A DNA stretch of 44,661 nt, taken from Candidatus Pacearchaeota archaeon. GTDB lineage: Archaea > Nanobdellota > Nanobdellia > Pacearchaeales > GW2011-AR1. Under the pieces are notes generated by a model. The model ran no database searches. It was given only the letters and a program-made list of their open reading frames with translations, and was not told the DNA's origin. The stretch is taken from NCBI GenBank assembly GCA_017608305.1, contig JAFCGC010000009.1, positions 1 to 44,661 on the forward strand. The letters run 5' to 3'. This document shows, piece after piece, positions 7,026 to 14,975 of the stretch (within the stretch, counting starts at the first letter, position 1; the number at the start of each line of letters is the position of its first letter). Made by a program: the position numbers and the translations under genes.

Positions 7026-7697
7026 TTATTTTTTCCTTCCATTTTTCCCAAACCATTTTTCAACTTCGTCTGTTAAACCAGATACAAAAGATTTTTTTGC
7101 TACAAACAAAATTGCTTTTTTTGCATAAAGTTCGTCCTCAACTTTGTCTCCTTTAATCCAGATTAATCCGTTTTGACCGACTGTGATATTACAATTTGTA
7201 TTGTCTTTTATCATTTTTATCATGCTCCCTTCTTTTCCAATTATTCTTGGAACTTTATTTGGATTTACTTTTAAAATTAATCCTTCTTCTATTTTTCCTA
7301 ATCCTCTTGATTTAACACTTAAATCTGTGCCTCTTTTATTTATTGCCCAAATTTTTGCAACAAGCATGTCTCCGATGTCCATTACTTCATCTAATCCATC
7401 TTTATTAACATATCTTGGGACTTCCATTAGAGATAAAAAAGCATTTTCAGGTGCGCCTATACTTATTACCCACCCATTAAGAGTTATGTTTTCGACTTTT
7501 CCTATAACAATATTTCCTCTTCTAGGTTGATAGGTTCCTGACAAAGGAATAACCTTTACAAGCTTATTTGATTCTTCTGCTAGTCCAAATCTAAGTGCGA
7601 CTATGTCTTTTCCTCTTTTTTCTGTTCCTTCTCCTAAAAGAAGATCGTCTCCACTAGCAATTACTTCTCCAGGTATTACTATTTTTCGTTCACTCAT
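7026..7697 (-). CDS. rrp4: exosome cap subunit Rrp4 (S1 and KH domains)
   Basis: RNA-binding cap protein that guides substrates into the Rrp41/42 ring. Domain order is an N-terminal strand domain (IVIPGEVIASGDD), an S1 domain around residues 60-130 (RRGNIVIGKVENITLNGWVISIG) and a KH domain from about 140 with the GxxG-type loop RIIGKEGSMI. Length of 223 aa is normal. It overlaps the end of sbds by 8 nt, consistent with co-translation in the exosome operon. Confidence 0.95.
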   Translation of the reverse strand: MSERKIVIPGEVIASGDDLLLGEGTEKRGKDIVALRFGLAEESNKLVKVIPLSGTYQPRRGNIVIGKVENITLNGWVISIGAPENAFLSLMEVPRYVNKDGLDEVMDIGDMLVAKIWAINKRGTDLSVKSRGLGKIEEGLILKVNPNKVPRIIGKEGSMIKMIKDNTNCNITVGQNGLIWIKGDKVEDELYAKKAILFVAKKSFVSGLTDEVEKWFGKNGRKK

Positions 7698-8364
7698 TTT
7701 TAATCTCTTCAGTTATAGCACTTCCATGCGTGATGTCATTTAATTTATCGTAAAAATCCATTATCATTCCAGACGGAATCTTTGCAATAACTTCTAAACT
7801 CCCATCATTTAACCAATTTTCGGATTCTTTGTGTTGATTAACTACTCCATAAGCTTTTCCTGTGTGTGTAGCGGGAATTGTAATTTTTACTTTTTTAGTG
7901 TCTAATTTTATAGGAAGAACAGTACTTAAGGATTCAATAATTTCACTAATTTGATTTTCTATTGAAGTGTTTTTAATATTTACTCCTGCTTGTTCTAAGG
8001 CTGTTTGGATTCTTTCAGGAGTGTGAGGGTTTTCTGTTTGAGGGTCAATAGCATTTGTAGATAAAAAATCAACTACTTGTTTGAATTTTTTTTCTTGTTC
8101 AGCACCCCGATGTTCTTGAGTTGTTTGTATTTCTCCTTCTCTGACAATCTTTGCAACAACTTCATTAGTATCTGCTGTTCCAAATGCTTCTTGCAAATCA
8201 GAACTAGAAGCAACTTGTCCTTTTTTTGAATCAGTAAATATTTTATCTCCTTCTGATTCTATTGAACTTATTTCTCCTTTTTTGAATTTAAGAGCATTAT
8301 CTAGATCAACAATAATCTCAAAATTCTTTCCTGCCTTTTTTATTCTTGCTAATGTATTTGTCAT
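7690..8364 (-). CDS. sbds: ribosome maturation protein SBDS/Sdo1
   Basis: Archaeal homologue of the Shwachman-Bodian-Diamond protein, which acts on the large ribosomal subunit with EF-2. Features of the family are the N-terminal FYSH domain (RIKKAGKNFEIIVDLDNALKFKKG), the helical middle domain with NPHTPERIQTALEQAGV and the C-terminal ferredoxin-like domain with IPATHTGKAYGVV. Length of 224 aa is typical. It overlaps psmA by 4 nt and sits between psmA and rrp4, the classical position. Confidence 0.95.
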   Translation of the reverse strand: MTNTLARIKKAGKNFEIIVDLDNALKFKKGEISSIESEGDKIFTDSKKGQVASSSDLQEAFGTADTNEVVAKIVREGEIQTTQEHRGAEQEKKFKQVVDFLSTNAIDPQTENPHTPERIQTALEQAGVNIKNTSIENQISEIIESLSTVLPIKLDTKKVKITIPATHTGKAYGVVNQHKESENWLNDGSLEVIAKIPSGMIMDFYDKLNDITHGSAITEEIKNE

Positions 8365-9086
8365 TTTACAAACTCCTGAATTTCTTCACACTCTAATTTT
8401 TCTAATTTCACTGTATCAGTTTTAATATATGTCATTTCAAAATTATTTGGTGAAAATTTTTTCCCTTGAATTTCGTGCAAAATATCTAAGGCAAGTTTCA
8501 CACCTTTTTTCAAATTTAATGTAGGAGTATATTTTTCTCTTAGTTTTTCTTTTATTTTTTCGTCATTTTCTCCAATAGCATTTGCATAATAAGGAAAATA
8601 ATTTCCTGTTACATCGCTTGTATAAAGTTCTGGCTTTTTTCCATTAATTCCAGCCAACATCATTGAAACCCCAAAAGGTCTTGCTCCGCCATACTGGGTA
8701 AAATATTGTTTTATGTTTGAAATATCTTTAATTATCAATTCAGGTTCTATTGATGATCCATAAGTCACTCTATGTTGTTGAGCTAAAACCTGCGCTTTTT
8801 CAACAAGGACTCTTGCATCTGAAGTTATTCCAGCAACACTCGCAATAAGATGGGAGTCAATTTCATGAATTCTGTTTGCAAATTTTTGAACTATTAATTT
8901 CTCTTGAATTCTTTTATCTGCAATTATAAAGATTCCATCAGAACAAACTATTCCAATGCTTGAGACTCCAAGTCTAACTGTCTTTTCAGCATATTCTACT
9001 TGCAATAGATGACCTTCAGGCGAAAACATAGTCGCTGTCCGATCATAGCCCATTGCTTGATGTTGCATGTCTATTGACATATCCAT
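8361..9086 (-). CDS. psmA: proteasome subunit alpha
   Basis: Forms the outer gate rings of the 20S proteasome. The archaeal alpha signature MGYDRTATMFSPEGHLLQVEYA is at residues 12-33, with the YDR gate motif. The rest fits the family, including ARPFGVSMMLAGINGKKPELY. No Thr nucleophile is present, as expected for alpha. It is the first gene of the psmA-sbds-rrp4-rrp41-rrp42-rpo6 polycistron, in which neighbouring genes overlap or abut. The beta subunit gene is about 12 kb away at 20855. Confidence 0.97.
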   Translation of the reverse strand: MDMSIDMQHQAMGYDRTATMFSPEGHLLQVEYAEKTVRLGVSSIGIVCSDGIFIIADKRIQEKLIVQKFANRIHEIDSHLIASVAGITSDARVLVEKAQVLAQQHRVTYGSSIEPELIIKDISNIKQYFTQYGGARPFGVSMMLAGINGKKPELYTSDVTGNYFPYYANAIGENDEKIKEKLREKYTPTLNLKKGVKLALDILHEIQGKKFSPNNFEMTYIKTDTVKLEKLECEEIQEFVK

Positions 9087-9160
9087 TTTCTATTTTGAGA
9101 GAATTTTATAATAAATTTAACCTTTTTCTATTCTCCTTACGCTATTTAGAAAAAGCACCT

Positions 9161-9177
9161 ATTTATAAGTTTTTCGG
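9161..9177 (-). promoter_or_regulatory. promoter of the proteasome/exosome operon
   Basis: The minus strand reads CCGAAAAACTTATAAAT, a purine-rich BRE followed by TATA. It lies about 80 nt upstream of psmA, so this operon appears to have a 5' leader of roughly 50 nt, unlike most genes here. Confidence 0.65.
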
Positions 9178-9366
9178 ATGAAAGGGTTTTTTGAATTATT
9201 CTTGGTAAACAATCTACCCCTTTACAACCATCTTTGAGATGACAAAGGAGATAATTAGATGAATAATTACCTGGTTTTTTTAGGAAGAGGGAGATTTAAA
9301 AATAGAGATTTAGTACGTATTTTAGTATAATAATGTTTAAATAATTAAGGCAACTTAATTTTTTTT
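9178..9366. other. intergenic region between divergent psmA and small gene
   Basis: No ORF longer than 19 codons is visible. An imperfect hairpin lies at 9219-9248 (CCTTT/AAAGG outside, CATCT/AGATG inside). A TATA-like AGTATAATAAT near 9325-9336 may serve the plus-strand gene at 9367. Nothing else was recognised. Confidence 0.4.
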
Positions 9367-9627
9367 ATGAAAAATAAAATGGGTCTTGGAAAATTTTTGA
9401 AGATTTATGCTCTTTGTTTTGGGCTTGTGAATATTCCTCAATTTGCCATTACTTATACTACTCCAAGAGAAGAGCTAAAGCCAACCCTCTCAGAACATCT
9501 TAGTGAAGAAATGAGTGAACTTAGAGATTTTTCTGGTGGTAATTTCTATGCTCATTTTCAATTGCTTGGTTCTACTACAGGGTATTTAGCAAAAAGATTA
9601 GCTGTAAATATAGAAAATAGATTATAA
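9367..9627 (+). CDS. hypothetical small protein, 86 aa, possible membrane anchor
   Basis: Not recognised. The N-terminus (GKFLKIYALCFGLVNIPQFAITY) could be a weak signal or membrane segment; the rest is polar. It has a plausible upstream TATA and an AT-rich leader. It lies on the opposite strand between pop5 and psmA and breaks that conserved gene string. Coding status rests on ORF length and composition only. Confidence 0.5.
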   Translation: MKNKMGLGKFLKIYALCFGLVNIPQFAITYTTPREELKPTLSEHLSEEMSELRDFSGGNFYAHFQLLGSTTGYLAKRLAVNIENRL

Positions 9628-9663
9628 TTCTTTATTTAAACCCAAAAACAAAAAACCAGATGA

Positions 9664-9984
9664 TTATTTTCCCAACCCTTTAGTTTGGCCACGCTTGGAC
9701 GAACTAGGGGAATCTTTAATTCCTCTTAGTGTCCCACTAACCTTTTCAACACTCATTTTATCAGGCCAAATAGTCAAAGCCCCACGAACATCATTAATAG
9801 ATTCTCTATTAATAGCCAGTATTAACCAGTTTTTTCCTGTCTTAATTATATTTGGACTAGCTTTAGAATATCCAAGAGTTCCTATATAATCTAATATTGC
9901 TTTCTCCACATTTGATTTTAGGTTTTTTCCAGTTACTAACAAATATCTTTTATTTTCTTTATGTGATGGAATTAATGGTTTCAT
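9664..9984 (-). CDS. rnp2: RNase P protein component 2 (Pop5/Rnp2)
   Basis: Protein subunit of archaeal RNase P, which matures tRNA 5' ends. The call rests on a Pop5-like start (PSHKENKRYLLV), the C-terminal core ILAINRESINDVRGALT near residues 54-71 and EKVSGTLRGIK near 79-90, both characteristic of Pop5. Context supports it strongly: in many archaea rnp2 lies directly upstream of psmA, as here apart from one small inverted gene. A basic, Ser-rich tail (SSSKRGQTKGLGK) follows the core. A TATA box about 28 nt before the start suggests a leaderless mRNA. Confidence 0.82.
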   Translation of the reverse strand: MKPLIPSHKENKRYLLVTGKNLKSNVEKAILDYIGTLGYSKASPNIIKTGKNWLILAINRESINDVRGALTIWPDKMSVEKVSGTLRGIKDSPSSSKRGQTKGLGK

Positions 9985-10029
9985 TTTAAATTATAAATGA
10001 ACAAGAGTTTATATTTCTAACGGAGAATT

Positions 10030-10590
10030 TTAAGAAAAAGAGATTGCTGGACCTTTAAAAGAATTTCTATACCAAGATCCTCTTTTATGTGTTCTAGAGT
10101 ATAATTCTTTTTCATCTAATCCAAGGTTCATTTCCAAAATAGTGATATTTTTATCTATTGCTAAACTTTCATTTGCTTCTGCTATTTTTCTTGTTAATCC
10201 TTTCCCTCCTAACTCTAATCCCTGCGCATCTGGATCCCAGACACCTATTAATCCATCTACAAAACCCCTATATTCTGGAGTATACATTATTTCTGGTGGA
10301 ATTCTTTCCCAATAAAGATTAATTTTCATTTGGTCTGTCTGGGAAATATTATCTTTAATAGAAAGTCTTTTAATTAAATCACCATATACTTCACGCCCTT
10401 TGTAATTAAAATCAATACAAAATAATTTATCTTCTTCAGGAGTTTTTTCTGGAAAATTATGTTGATTCTCTATTAATGCTAAAAGAACTTGAGTAATAAA
10501 TTCTCCAGGATATTTTTTTCTATTTTTTAATCCTATCAAAAGTTCTTTGTAGAGAATGTTAGCTTCATTGACCAAATTACTAATTCCCAT
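10030..10590 (-). CDS. hypothetical protein, 186 aa (start corrected)
   Basis: Not recognised. It is soluble, with a helical N-terminal half (LVNEANILYKELLIGLKNRKKYPGEFITQVLLALIE) and a conserved-looking region GRKV-like EVYGDLIKRLSI, then WERIPPEIMYTPEYRGFVDGL. No metal or nucleotide motif is apparent. The ORF track starts at 10641, but a TATA box at 10609-10622 lies inside that extension and about 25 nt before the internal ATG at 10590, so MGISNL is the likely start. Confidence 0.7.
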   Translation of the reverse strand: MGISNLVNEANILYKELLIGLKNRKKYPGEFITQVLLALIENQHNFPEKTPEEDKLFCIDFNYKGREVYGDLIKRLSIKDNISQTDQMKINLYWERIPPEIMYTPEYRGFVDGLIGVWDPDAQGLELGGKGLTRKIAEANESLAIDKNITILEMNLGLDEKELYSRTHKRGSWYRNSFKGPAISFS

Positions 10591-10608
10591 GATTTTTTTA
10601 CAAGTTAT

Positions 10609-10622
10609 TAAATTTATAAATG
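10609..10622 (-). promoter_or_regulatory. TATA box deciding the 10590 start
   Basis: The minus strand reads CATTTATAAATTTA about 25 nt before the ATG at 10590. Its position excludes the longer ORF start at 10641. Confidence 0.55.
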
Positions 10623-10647
10623 TTTTCTTTATTCTAAACAAGCATTT

Positions 10648-10944
10648 TTAAACAGGTGCAATTAAATTTTCATTAGTAGCATATTTAACATATTTTCTTT
10701 TTGTACTATTAATTGTTCGGTTTTTATCATTTACAATTGATTTTTCAAGTAAAGAGATTTTACTGGAATCTAAAGGCCTAATTTCTGGAATTTTATTTCT
10801 CTGCACTCCTGGAATTTTTCTATATTTTTCTAAAACTTGTTTTATTGAATCTCCCCAAATATAAATTACCTGATCTGCTTTTTTATGTTTCTTTTTCTTT
10901 TTTGGGCAATGAGTTTCAGGACTTGTAATCTTATACCAATTCAT
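10648..10944 (-). CDS. hypothetical basic protein, 98 aa (start corrected)
   Basis: Not recognised. The protein starts MNWYKITSPETHCP, followed by a polylysine stretch and DQVIYIWGDSIKQVLEKYRKIPGV, which looks like a small alpha/beta domain. The high Lys content suggests nucleic-acid contact, but no family can be named. A TATA-like box (10963-10973) lies about 24 nt before the ATG at 10944, so the extra 15 residues in the ORF track are probably not translated. It diverges from the RNase J gene. Confidence 0.65.
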   Translation of the reverse strand: MNWYKITSPETHCPKKKKKHKKADQVIYIWGDSIKQVLEKYRKIPGVQRNKIPEIRPLDSSKISLLEKSIVNDKNRTINSTKRKYVKYATNENLIAPV

Positions 10945-10985
10945 AAATCTTCTTGAATTCTGTTTATTTAATAATCTTTCTACAA

Positions 10986-11000
10986 GCATTTTTAAACTAT
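10986..11000 (+). promoter_or_regulatory. RNase J operon promoter
   Basis: GCATTTTTAAACTAT contains a TATA-like box about 25 nt before the RNase J start codon. Confidence 0.45.
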
Positions 11001-11017
11001 TTTATCTTTTTTTTATC

Positions 11018-12355
11018 ATGGAGATATGTACAATAGGAGGATATGAAGAAGTAGGAAAAAACATGACTGCTGTTAAAATGGGTGAAGATGTCATAATTTT
11101 TGATGCAGGACTTTTTATACCAGGAGTTGTAGAACTTCAAGATGAGGGTTTTGAGTACACTGATAAAGATTTAAGGAAATTTGGGGCAATACCTAATGAT
11201 AAAGTATTAGATAAACTAGGTTGGACAGACAAGGTCAGAGCTATTGTTATAAGTCATGCACATTTAGATCATGTTGGGGGGGTTCCTTATGTAGCAAATA
11301 GATATCCAAGAGTCCCTATTTATGGTACTGCTTTTACAATGAAAGTCTTAGAAGCTGTTTTAAGAGATGAAAAAATTAGGATTACTAATCCTATAAATAT
11401 AGTAAAATCAGACTCTAGTATTCTTGTTAAGGGAAAAAACACAAAATACAAGATTGATTTTGTTCATACAACTCATTCAACAATACAATGTGTTTTCCCT
11501 GTTTTACATACCAAGGAAGGTGCTTTTTTTTATGCTTTAGATTTAAAATTTGATGATTATCCCACTCTTGGCCCACACCCTAATTATAAAAAACTTAGAG
11601 AACTTGGAAAAAAAGGGGTAAAAGTCCTTGTTGTTGATGCACTTTATTCAGGAACAGAAAAAAAACATGGGGGGGAAAGAATTGCAAAAAATTTATTGGA
11701 AGAGGCTTTTTCAAAGGCAAGAGATAGAAAAGCAGCATTATTTGTAACTACTTTTTCTTCTCATATAGAGAGACTTGCCAACATAGTAGAATTTGCTAAA
11801 AAAACTAGAAGACAAATTATTTTTTTAGGTAGGAGTCTTAACAAATACATAAACGCCGCAATAGAAGCAAAACAATGTCCTTTTAGTAAAAATATAGTGC
11901 TTATTAAATATAGAAATCAGATTAATTCTATGTTAAGGAAAATAGAAAAAGATAGAGGAAAATATATTGTGGTGTGCACAGGACATCAAGCAGAAGAAAA
12001 TTCTATTTTAGATAGAATTACAAAAGGAGAAACTCCTTTTAATTTTAAAATAGGAGATCATTTAATTTTTTCTTCGAGTGTTATTCCTACTCCTGTAAAT
12101 ATTTTAGCACGTGAAAGATTAGATAGCAAATTAAGAAAAAAAGGAGTAAAAATCCAGACAGATGTTCATGTTCATGGACATGGAAGTCGAGAAGATTTAA
12201 GAGAAATAATACAACTTTTAAAGCCTAAACACGTTATACCTGCACATGGGACTTTACAACAAGAAGCCCCTTTTATTGAACTCGCAAAAGATTTGGGATA
12301 CAAGTTTGGAGAAACATCACATTTGACTACAAATGGAAAAGTCTTAAAATTATAA
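11018..12355 (+). CDS. rnj: ribonuclease J (beta-CASP metallo-beta-lactamase RNase)
   Basis: Archaeal RNase J, expected to degrade RNA 5' to 3' as a zinc-dependent exonuclease. The metal motif SHAHLDHVGG is at residues 79-88, and further family motifs are the N-terminal GGYEEVGKNM, FVHTTHSTIQ near 150, LDLKFDDYP near 173, and in the beta-CASP and C-terminal parts FSSHIERL, VCTGHQAE, HVHGHGSREDL and PAHGTLQQ. Length of 445 aa is normal for the archaeal enzyme without a bacterial C-terminal domain. It heads a tight four-gene operon. Confidence 0.95.
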   Translation: MEICTIGGYEEVGKNMTAVKMGEDVIIFDAGLFIPGVVELQDEGFEYTDKDLRKFGAIPNDKVLDKLGWTDKVRAIVISHAHLDHVGGVPYVANRYPRVPIYGTAFTMKVLEAVLRDEKIRITNPINIVKSDSSILVKGKNTKYKIDFVHTTHSTIQCVFPVLHTKEGAFFYALDLKFDDYPTLGPHPNYKKLRELGKKGVKVLVVDALYSGTEKKHGGERIAKNLLEEAFSKARDRKAALFVTTFSSHIERLANIVEFAKKTRRQIIFLGRSLNKYINAAIEAKQCPFSKNIVLIKYRNQINSMLRKIEKDRGKYIVVCTGHQAEENSILDRITKGETPFNFKIGDHLIFSSSVIPTPVNILARERLDSKLRKKGVKIQTDVHVHGHGSREDLREIIQLLKPKHVIPAHGTLQQEAPFIELAKDLGYKFGETSHLTTNGKVLKL

Positions 12356-12356
12356 A

Positions 12357-12842
12357 ATGATAAATCAAGAAATTTTAGAGGGTTTGAAGTTTGCTTTATC
12401 TAAAGGGCAAACACTCTATCAAGCCATGTTGAGTTTTTATAATGCAGGATATAAAAAAGAGGAAATTGAAGAAGCTGCAAAAGTCCTACATCTTCAGCAA
12501 GAGGTACATCCTCCTCATGCTCAAACCCCTGTTAAAACAGAACAATCCAAGGCAATAGGACAACCTAAACCGACAGAACAACTCCAACCCGAAAAAAAAC
12601 AATCTCTGTCTCTTCTTAAAAGAATAAAACAAAAAACTCTTGGTTTAGATAAACCTAAAGTTACTCCTGGTTACAGACCCCACACAACTCAAGTTTCAGG
12701 TTATGATGAAAAAGAAAAGAAAACAAGTAAAAAATTAATGATTCTTTTAATAGTCTTATCTGCTTTATGTTTGTTAGGAGTTTTGGCAGCAATTATTTTC
12801 TTTAAACAAGAAGTAATAGATCTTTTTAGTAGCATATTTTAA
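12357..12842 (+). CDS. C-terminally membrane-anchored protein, 161 aa
   Basis: The N-terminal 45 residues form a helical, UBA-like motif (GQTLYQAMLSFYNAGYKKEEIEEAAKVL). A Pro/Gln/Lys-rich linker follows, then one strong transmembrane segment (LMILLIVLSALCLLGVLAAIIFF, about 128-150) near the end. This is a tail-anchored layout with a cytoplasmic head. The gene starts one base after the RNase J stop, which could mean it tethers RNase J or another partner at the membrane. The motif resembles the cytoplasmic tail of the PKD protein at 29795. Confidence 0.75.
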   Translation: MINQEILEGLKFALSKGQTLYQAMLSFYNAGYKKEEIEEAAKVLHLQQEVHPPHAQTPVKTEQSKAIGQPKPTEQLQPEKKQSLSLLKRIKQKTLGLDKPKVTPGYRPHTTQVSGYDEKEKKTSKKLMILLIVLSALCLLGVLAAIIFFKQEVIDLFSSIF

Positions 12843-12843
12843 A

Positions 12844-13374
12844 ATGTATGGGGTTTATGAGCCTGCAGAAGATTCTTATTTTTTATCAGAAATTTTAAAA
12901 AAACAAATTAAAACCAAGGATATTAAGGTAATAGATATGGGATCAGGATCAGGTATTCAAAGCCAAACCCTAATTAATATTGGGATAGACCCTAAACAGA
13001 TCACATTAACAGATATTAATGAGAAAGTTATTAATTACTTAAAACAAAAATTTTCCAAATCTAAAATAATTAAATCAAATTTATTTTCAAATATTAAAGG
13101 AAAATATGATCTAATTATATTTAATCCTCCTTACCTCCCAGATAATAAACACAATAAACAAAAAGATACAAGTGGTGGAAAAAAAGGAAGTGAGATTATT
13201 AATAAATTTTTGATTCAAGCACACAAATATTTAAGTAAGAATGGAAAGATTTTATTATTAGCATCAAATTTAACAAAAGAAGTTAATTTTTTAAGCTATA
13301 AAAAGAGGCTAGTTGCAACTAAAAAACTCTTTTTTGAAGAACTTTATGTTTATGAACTATGGAAGACCAAATAA
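12844..13374 (+). CDS. HemK2/Mtq2-like protein methyltransferase
   Basis: SAM-dependent methyltransferase of the HemK2/N6AMT1 group, which methylates the glutamine of the GGQ motif in release factor aRF1. Diagnostic features are the N-terminal YEPAEDSYFLSE, motif I VIDMGSGSGIQS near residues 28-39, and the catalytic NPPYLP at 94-99. Length of 176 aa suits the archaeal form, which lacks the N-terminal domain of bacterial PrmC. It starts one base after the preceding gene and overlaps the next one by 16 nt. Other amino-N methylation substrates are possible. Confidence 0.88.
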   Translation: MYGVYEPAEDSYFLSEILKKQIKTKDIKVIDMGSGSGIQSQTLINIGIDPKQITLTDINEKVINYLKQKFSKSKIIKSNLFSNIKGKYDLIIFNPPYLPDNKHNKQKDTSGGKKGSEIINKFLIQAHKYLSKNGKILLLASNLTKEVNFLSYKKRLVATKKLFFEELYVYELWKTK

Positions 13375-14153
13375 ATAAATCAAAAAGAAAATTTTGTGAA
13401 GGATTAATTAAAAAAGTTCCTTTAATTCTTCTTGTTCCAGCAATAGGAACTCTTTTACCTACTGAAATAAAGCCATTTGATTTTCCTTCTCTTAAAGATT
13501 TTGGTTTTGGATATAAAGAATATAAACAATCAGAGGATGCTGTTGTGAGAAGAATTCTTAAAAAAAATGATTTTCCTAATTGGTATGATTTTGTTTTTCC
13601 TATTGTTGATAATAATGTTCTTGGTTATCCTGTTGAAGGAGAACTCGCAATTTCTAAAGATTATGATTACACAAGAATACAAATTAGAGGAATTCATCCT
13701 TTAGATGGAAAAATTATTGAATTAAAAGAAGAATTTGATGGGGAAAATATTATCTATACAGAAAAAGCCACAAATCCTGTAAAAGGATTTCAAGAATTTG
13801 ATAATCCCCCTATACTTATTTCTCCTAAAAATAGAAAACATACTCCCGTTAGTTTAGCAACTAAACTTGTAGAAGCAGATATAGGTGATCTTGAAGGATT
13901 GTCCTTTATATCTCAATGTAAATCACATAGCCCCAAAACATATACTTTGAAATTAGTAAAACAAGATTCTCTTTATGTTGAAGCAGAAGTGATTGATAAA
14001 GATGGAAATTCTCCAAAAACTAGAAATATCAGTGCAAAATATAGAGAAATTGATGGGAAAAAAATTCTTGTAGAAGCTAGTTTAACTTATGTTATAAATA
14101 TGAAAATTTGTAATTCTGAATTTCCTTTTATAGGGCTTTTAAAAGAAAAATAA
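13359..14153 (+). CDS. hypothetical protein with N-terminal hydrophobic segment, 264 aa
   Basis: Not recognised. A basic N-terminus (NKSKRKFCEGLIKK) precedes a short hydrophobic stretch VPLILLVPAIGTLLP, a possible signal anchor. The remainder looks beta-rich (TRIQIRGIHPLDGKIIELKEEF, YTLKLVKQDSLYVEAEVIDKDG), reminiscent of secreted beta-sheet proteins, but I cannot name a family. It overlaps the methyltransferase by 16 nt and its stop codon abuts the stop of the convergent OFOR beta gene with no gap. Confidence 0.7.
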   Translation: MEDQINKSKRKFCEGLIKKVPLILLVPAIGTLLPTEIKPFDFPSLKDFGFGYKEYKQSEDAVVRRILKKNDFPNWYDFVFPIVDNNVLGYPVEGELAISKDYDYTRIQIRGIHPLDGKIIELKEEFDGENIIYTEKATNPVKGFQEFDNPPILISPKNRKHTPVSLATKLVEADIGDLEGLSFISQCKSHSPKTYTLKLVKQDSLYVEAEVIDKDGNSPKTRNISAKYREIDGKKILVEASLTYVINMKICNSEFPFIGLLKEK

Positions 14154-14975
14154 TCATCTCTTAATATCTTTCCAACTTTTTCCAGCTTTTTTTAATTTAG
14201 CCAATTGGGGAAGTTGGTCTTCAAAAACGGGTTTTTCAACTTGGTAAAAAATTCCTAAAGGAATTTTTTTTACTTCATTATAATCAAATTCTTGCGCTTT
14301 TTTCCATGCTTGATCAAAAGAAGATTTATCATGTTTTGTTTTTTCTAGAGAATATGTTTTTTCTTTATATCCTATGGATGGATGAAAAATTAAACATGGT
14401 TGTATAATCTCAATAAAAGAAAATCCTTTATGTTTTATTGCCTCTTTTAATACCCACTCAACTTGCTGAATATCTGCAAAAACTCTGGCAACAAAACTAG
14501 CACCACTTGCTAACATTAATTTAATTGGATTTAACGGTTGTGTTTTTACCCCCATAGGCATTGTTTTATCTGCAAATCCTTTTTCTGTTGTGGGTGTTGG
14601 TTGACCAACTGTTAATGAAAATACTTGATTATTATGAACTATATAATTCCAATTTGAATTATAACGAGCCGCATGAATCGTATGTTCCATTCCTTCTGCA
14701 TAAGCATCTCCATCACCCGAAAAACCTAAAACAGTTAGATTCGGATTTCCAACTTTTAATCCTAAACATACTGGAGCCACCCTCCCATGTAAACTATTTA
14801 ATCCAGGAAGATTAATATAATCAAATATTTTTGCATGGCACCCTATCCCAGAAACAATTGCCATTTCATTTTGTTTTTTCCCGCAAGTTTCTAAGGCTTT
14901 TTTCACACCAGCAAGTATCATGAAATTTGGGCATCCAGGACACCATGTTGGTTTAATAGGAGTATTTAAGTTCAT
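14154..14975 (-). CDS. korB: 2-oxoacid:ferredoxin oxidoreductase, beta subunit
   Basis: TPP-binding subunit of a 2-oxoacid:ferredoxin oxidoreductase, which oxidatively decarboxylates a 2-oxoacid to an acyl-CoA and reduces ferredoxin. All four cysteines expected for its [4Fe-4S] cluster are visible: WCPGC near residues 11-15, GIGC near 43-46 and IQPC near 195-198. The TPP motif reads GDGDAYAEG and continues to NNQVFSLTVGQPTPTT. Length of 273 aa is standard. Its start overlaps the GNAT stop as ATGA. Substrate (2-oxoglutarate or pyruvate type) cannot be fixed from sequence alone. Confidence 0.93.
   Translation of the reverse strand: MNLNTPIKPTWCPGCPNFMILAGVKKALETCGKKQNEMAIVSGIGCHAKIFDYINLPGLNSLHGRVAPVCLGLKVGNPNLTVLGFSGDGDAYAEGMEHTIHAARYNSNWNYIVHNNQVFSLTVGQPTPTTEKGFADKTMPMGVKTQPLNPIKLMLASGASFVARVFADIQQVEWVLKEAIKHKGFSFIEIIQPCLIFHPSIGYKEKTYSLEKTKHDKSSFDQAWKKAQEFDYNEVKKIPLGIFYQVEKPVFEDQLPQLAKLKKAGKSWKDIKR

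Noticed and set aside
4243-7530. Plus-strand ORFs of 66-115 aa opposite eno, rpo6 and the exosome genes
   Set aside because: All are antisense to clearly recognised conserved proteins and their compositions match reverse translation of those genes.
9219-9248. Imperfect hairpin as a small RNA gene
   Set aside because: Stems are only 5 bp each, no C/D or H/ACA box pair is visible, and no terminator follows.
6301-9700. Similar CACGCTTGG strings near 6307 and 9690 as copies of one element
   Set aside because: The match is only about 9-10 bases; the second lies in the pop5 coding tail. Chance is sufficient.
10590-10641. Longer start of the 10030 gene
   Set aside because: A TATA box falls inside the extra 17 codons, about 25 nt from the internal ATG.
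14140-14170. Zero-gap convergent stop codons as a special overlap device
   Set aside because: Abutting convergent genes are expected in a compact genome, and no hairpin or other signal is present at the junction.
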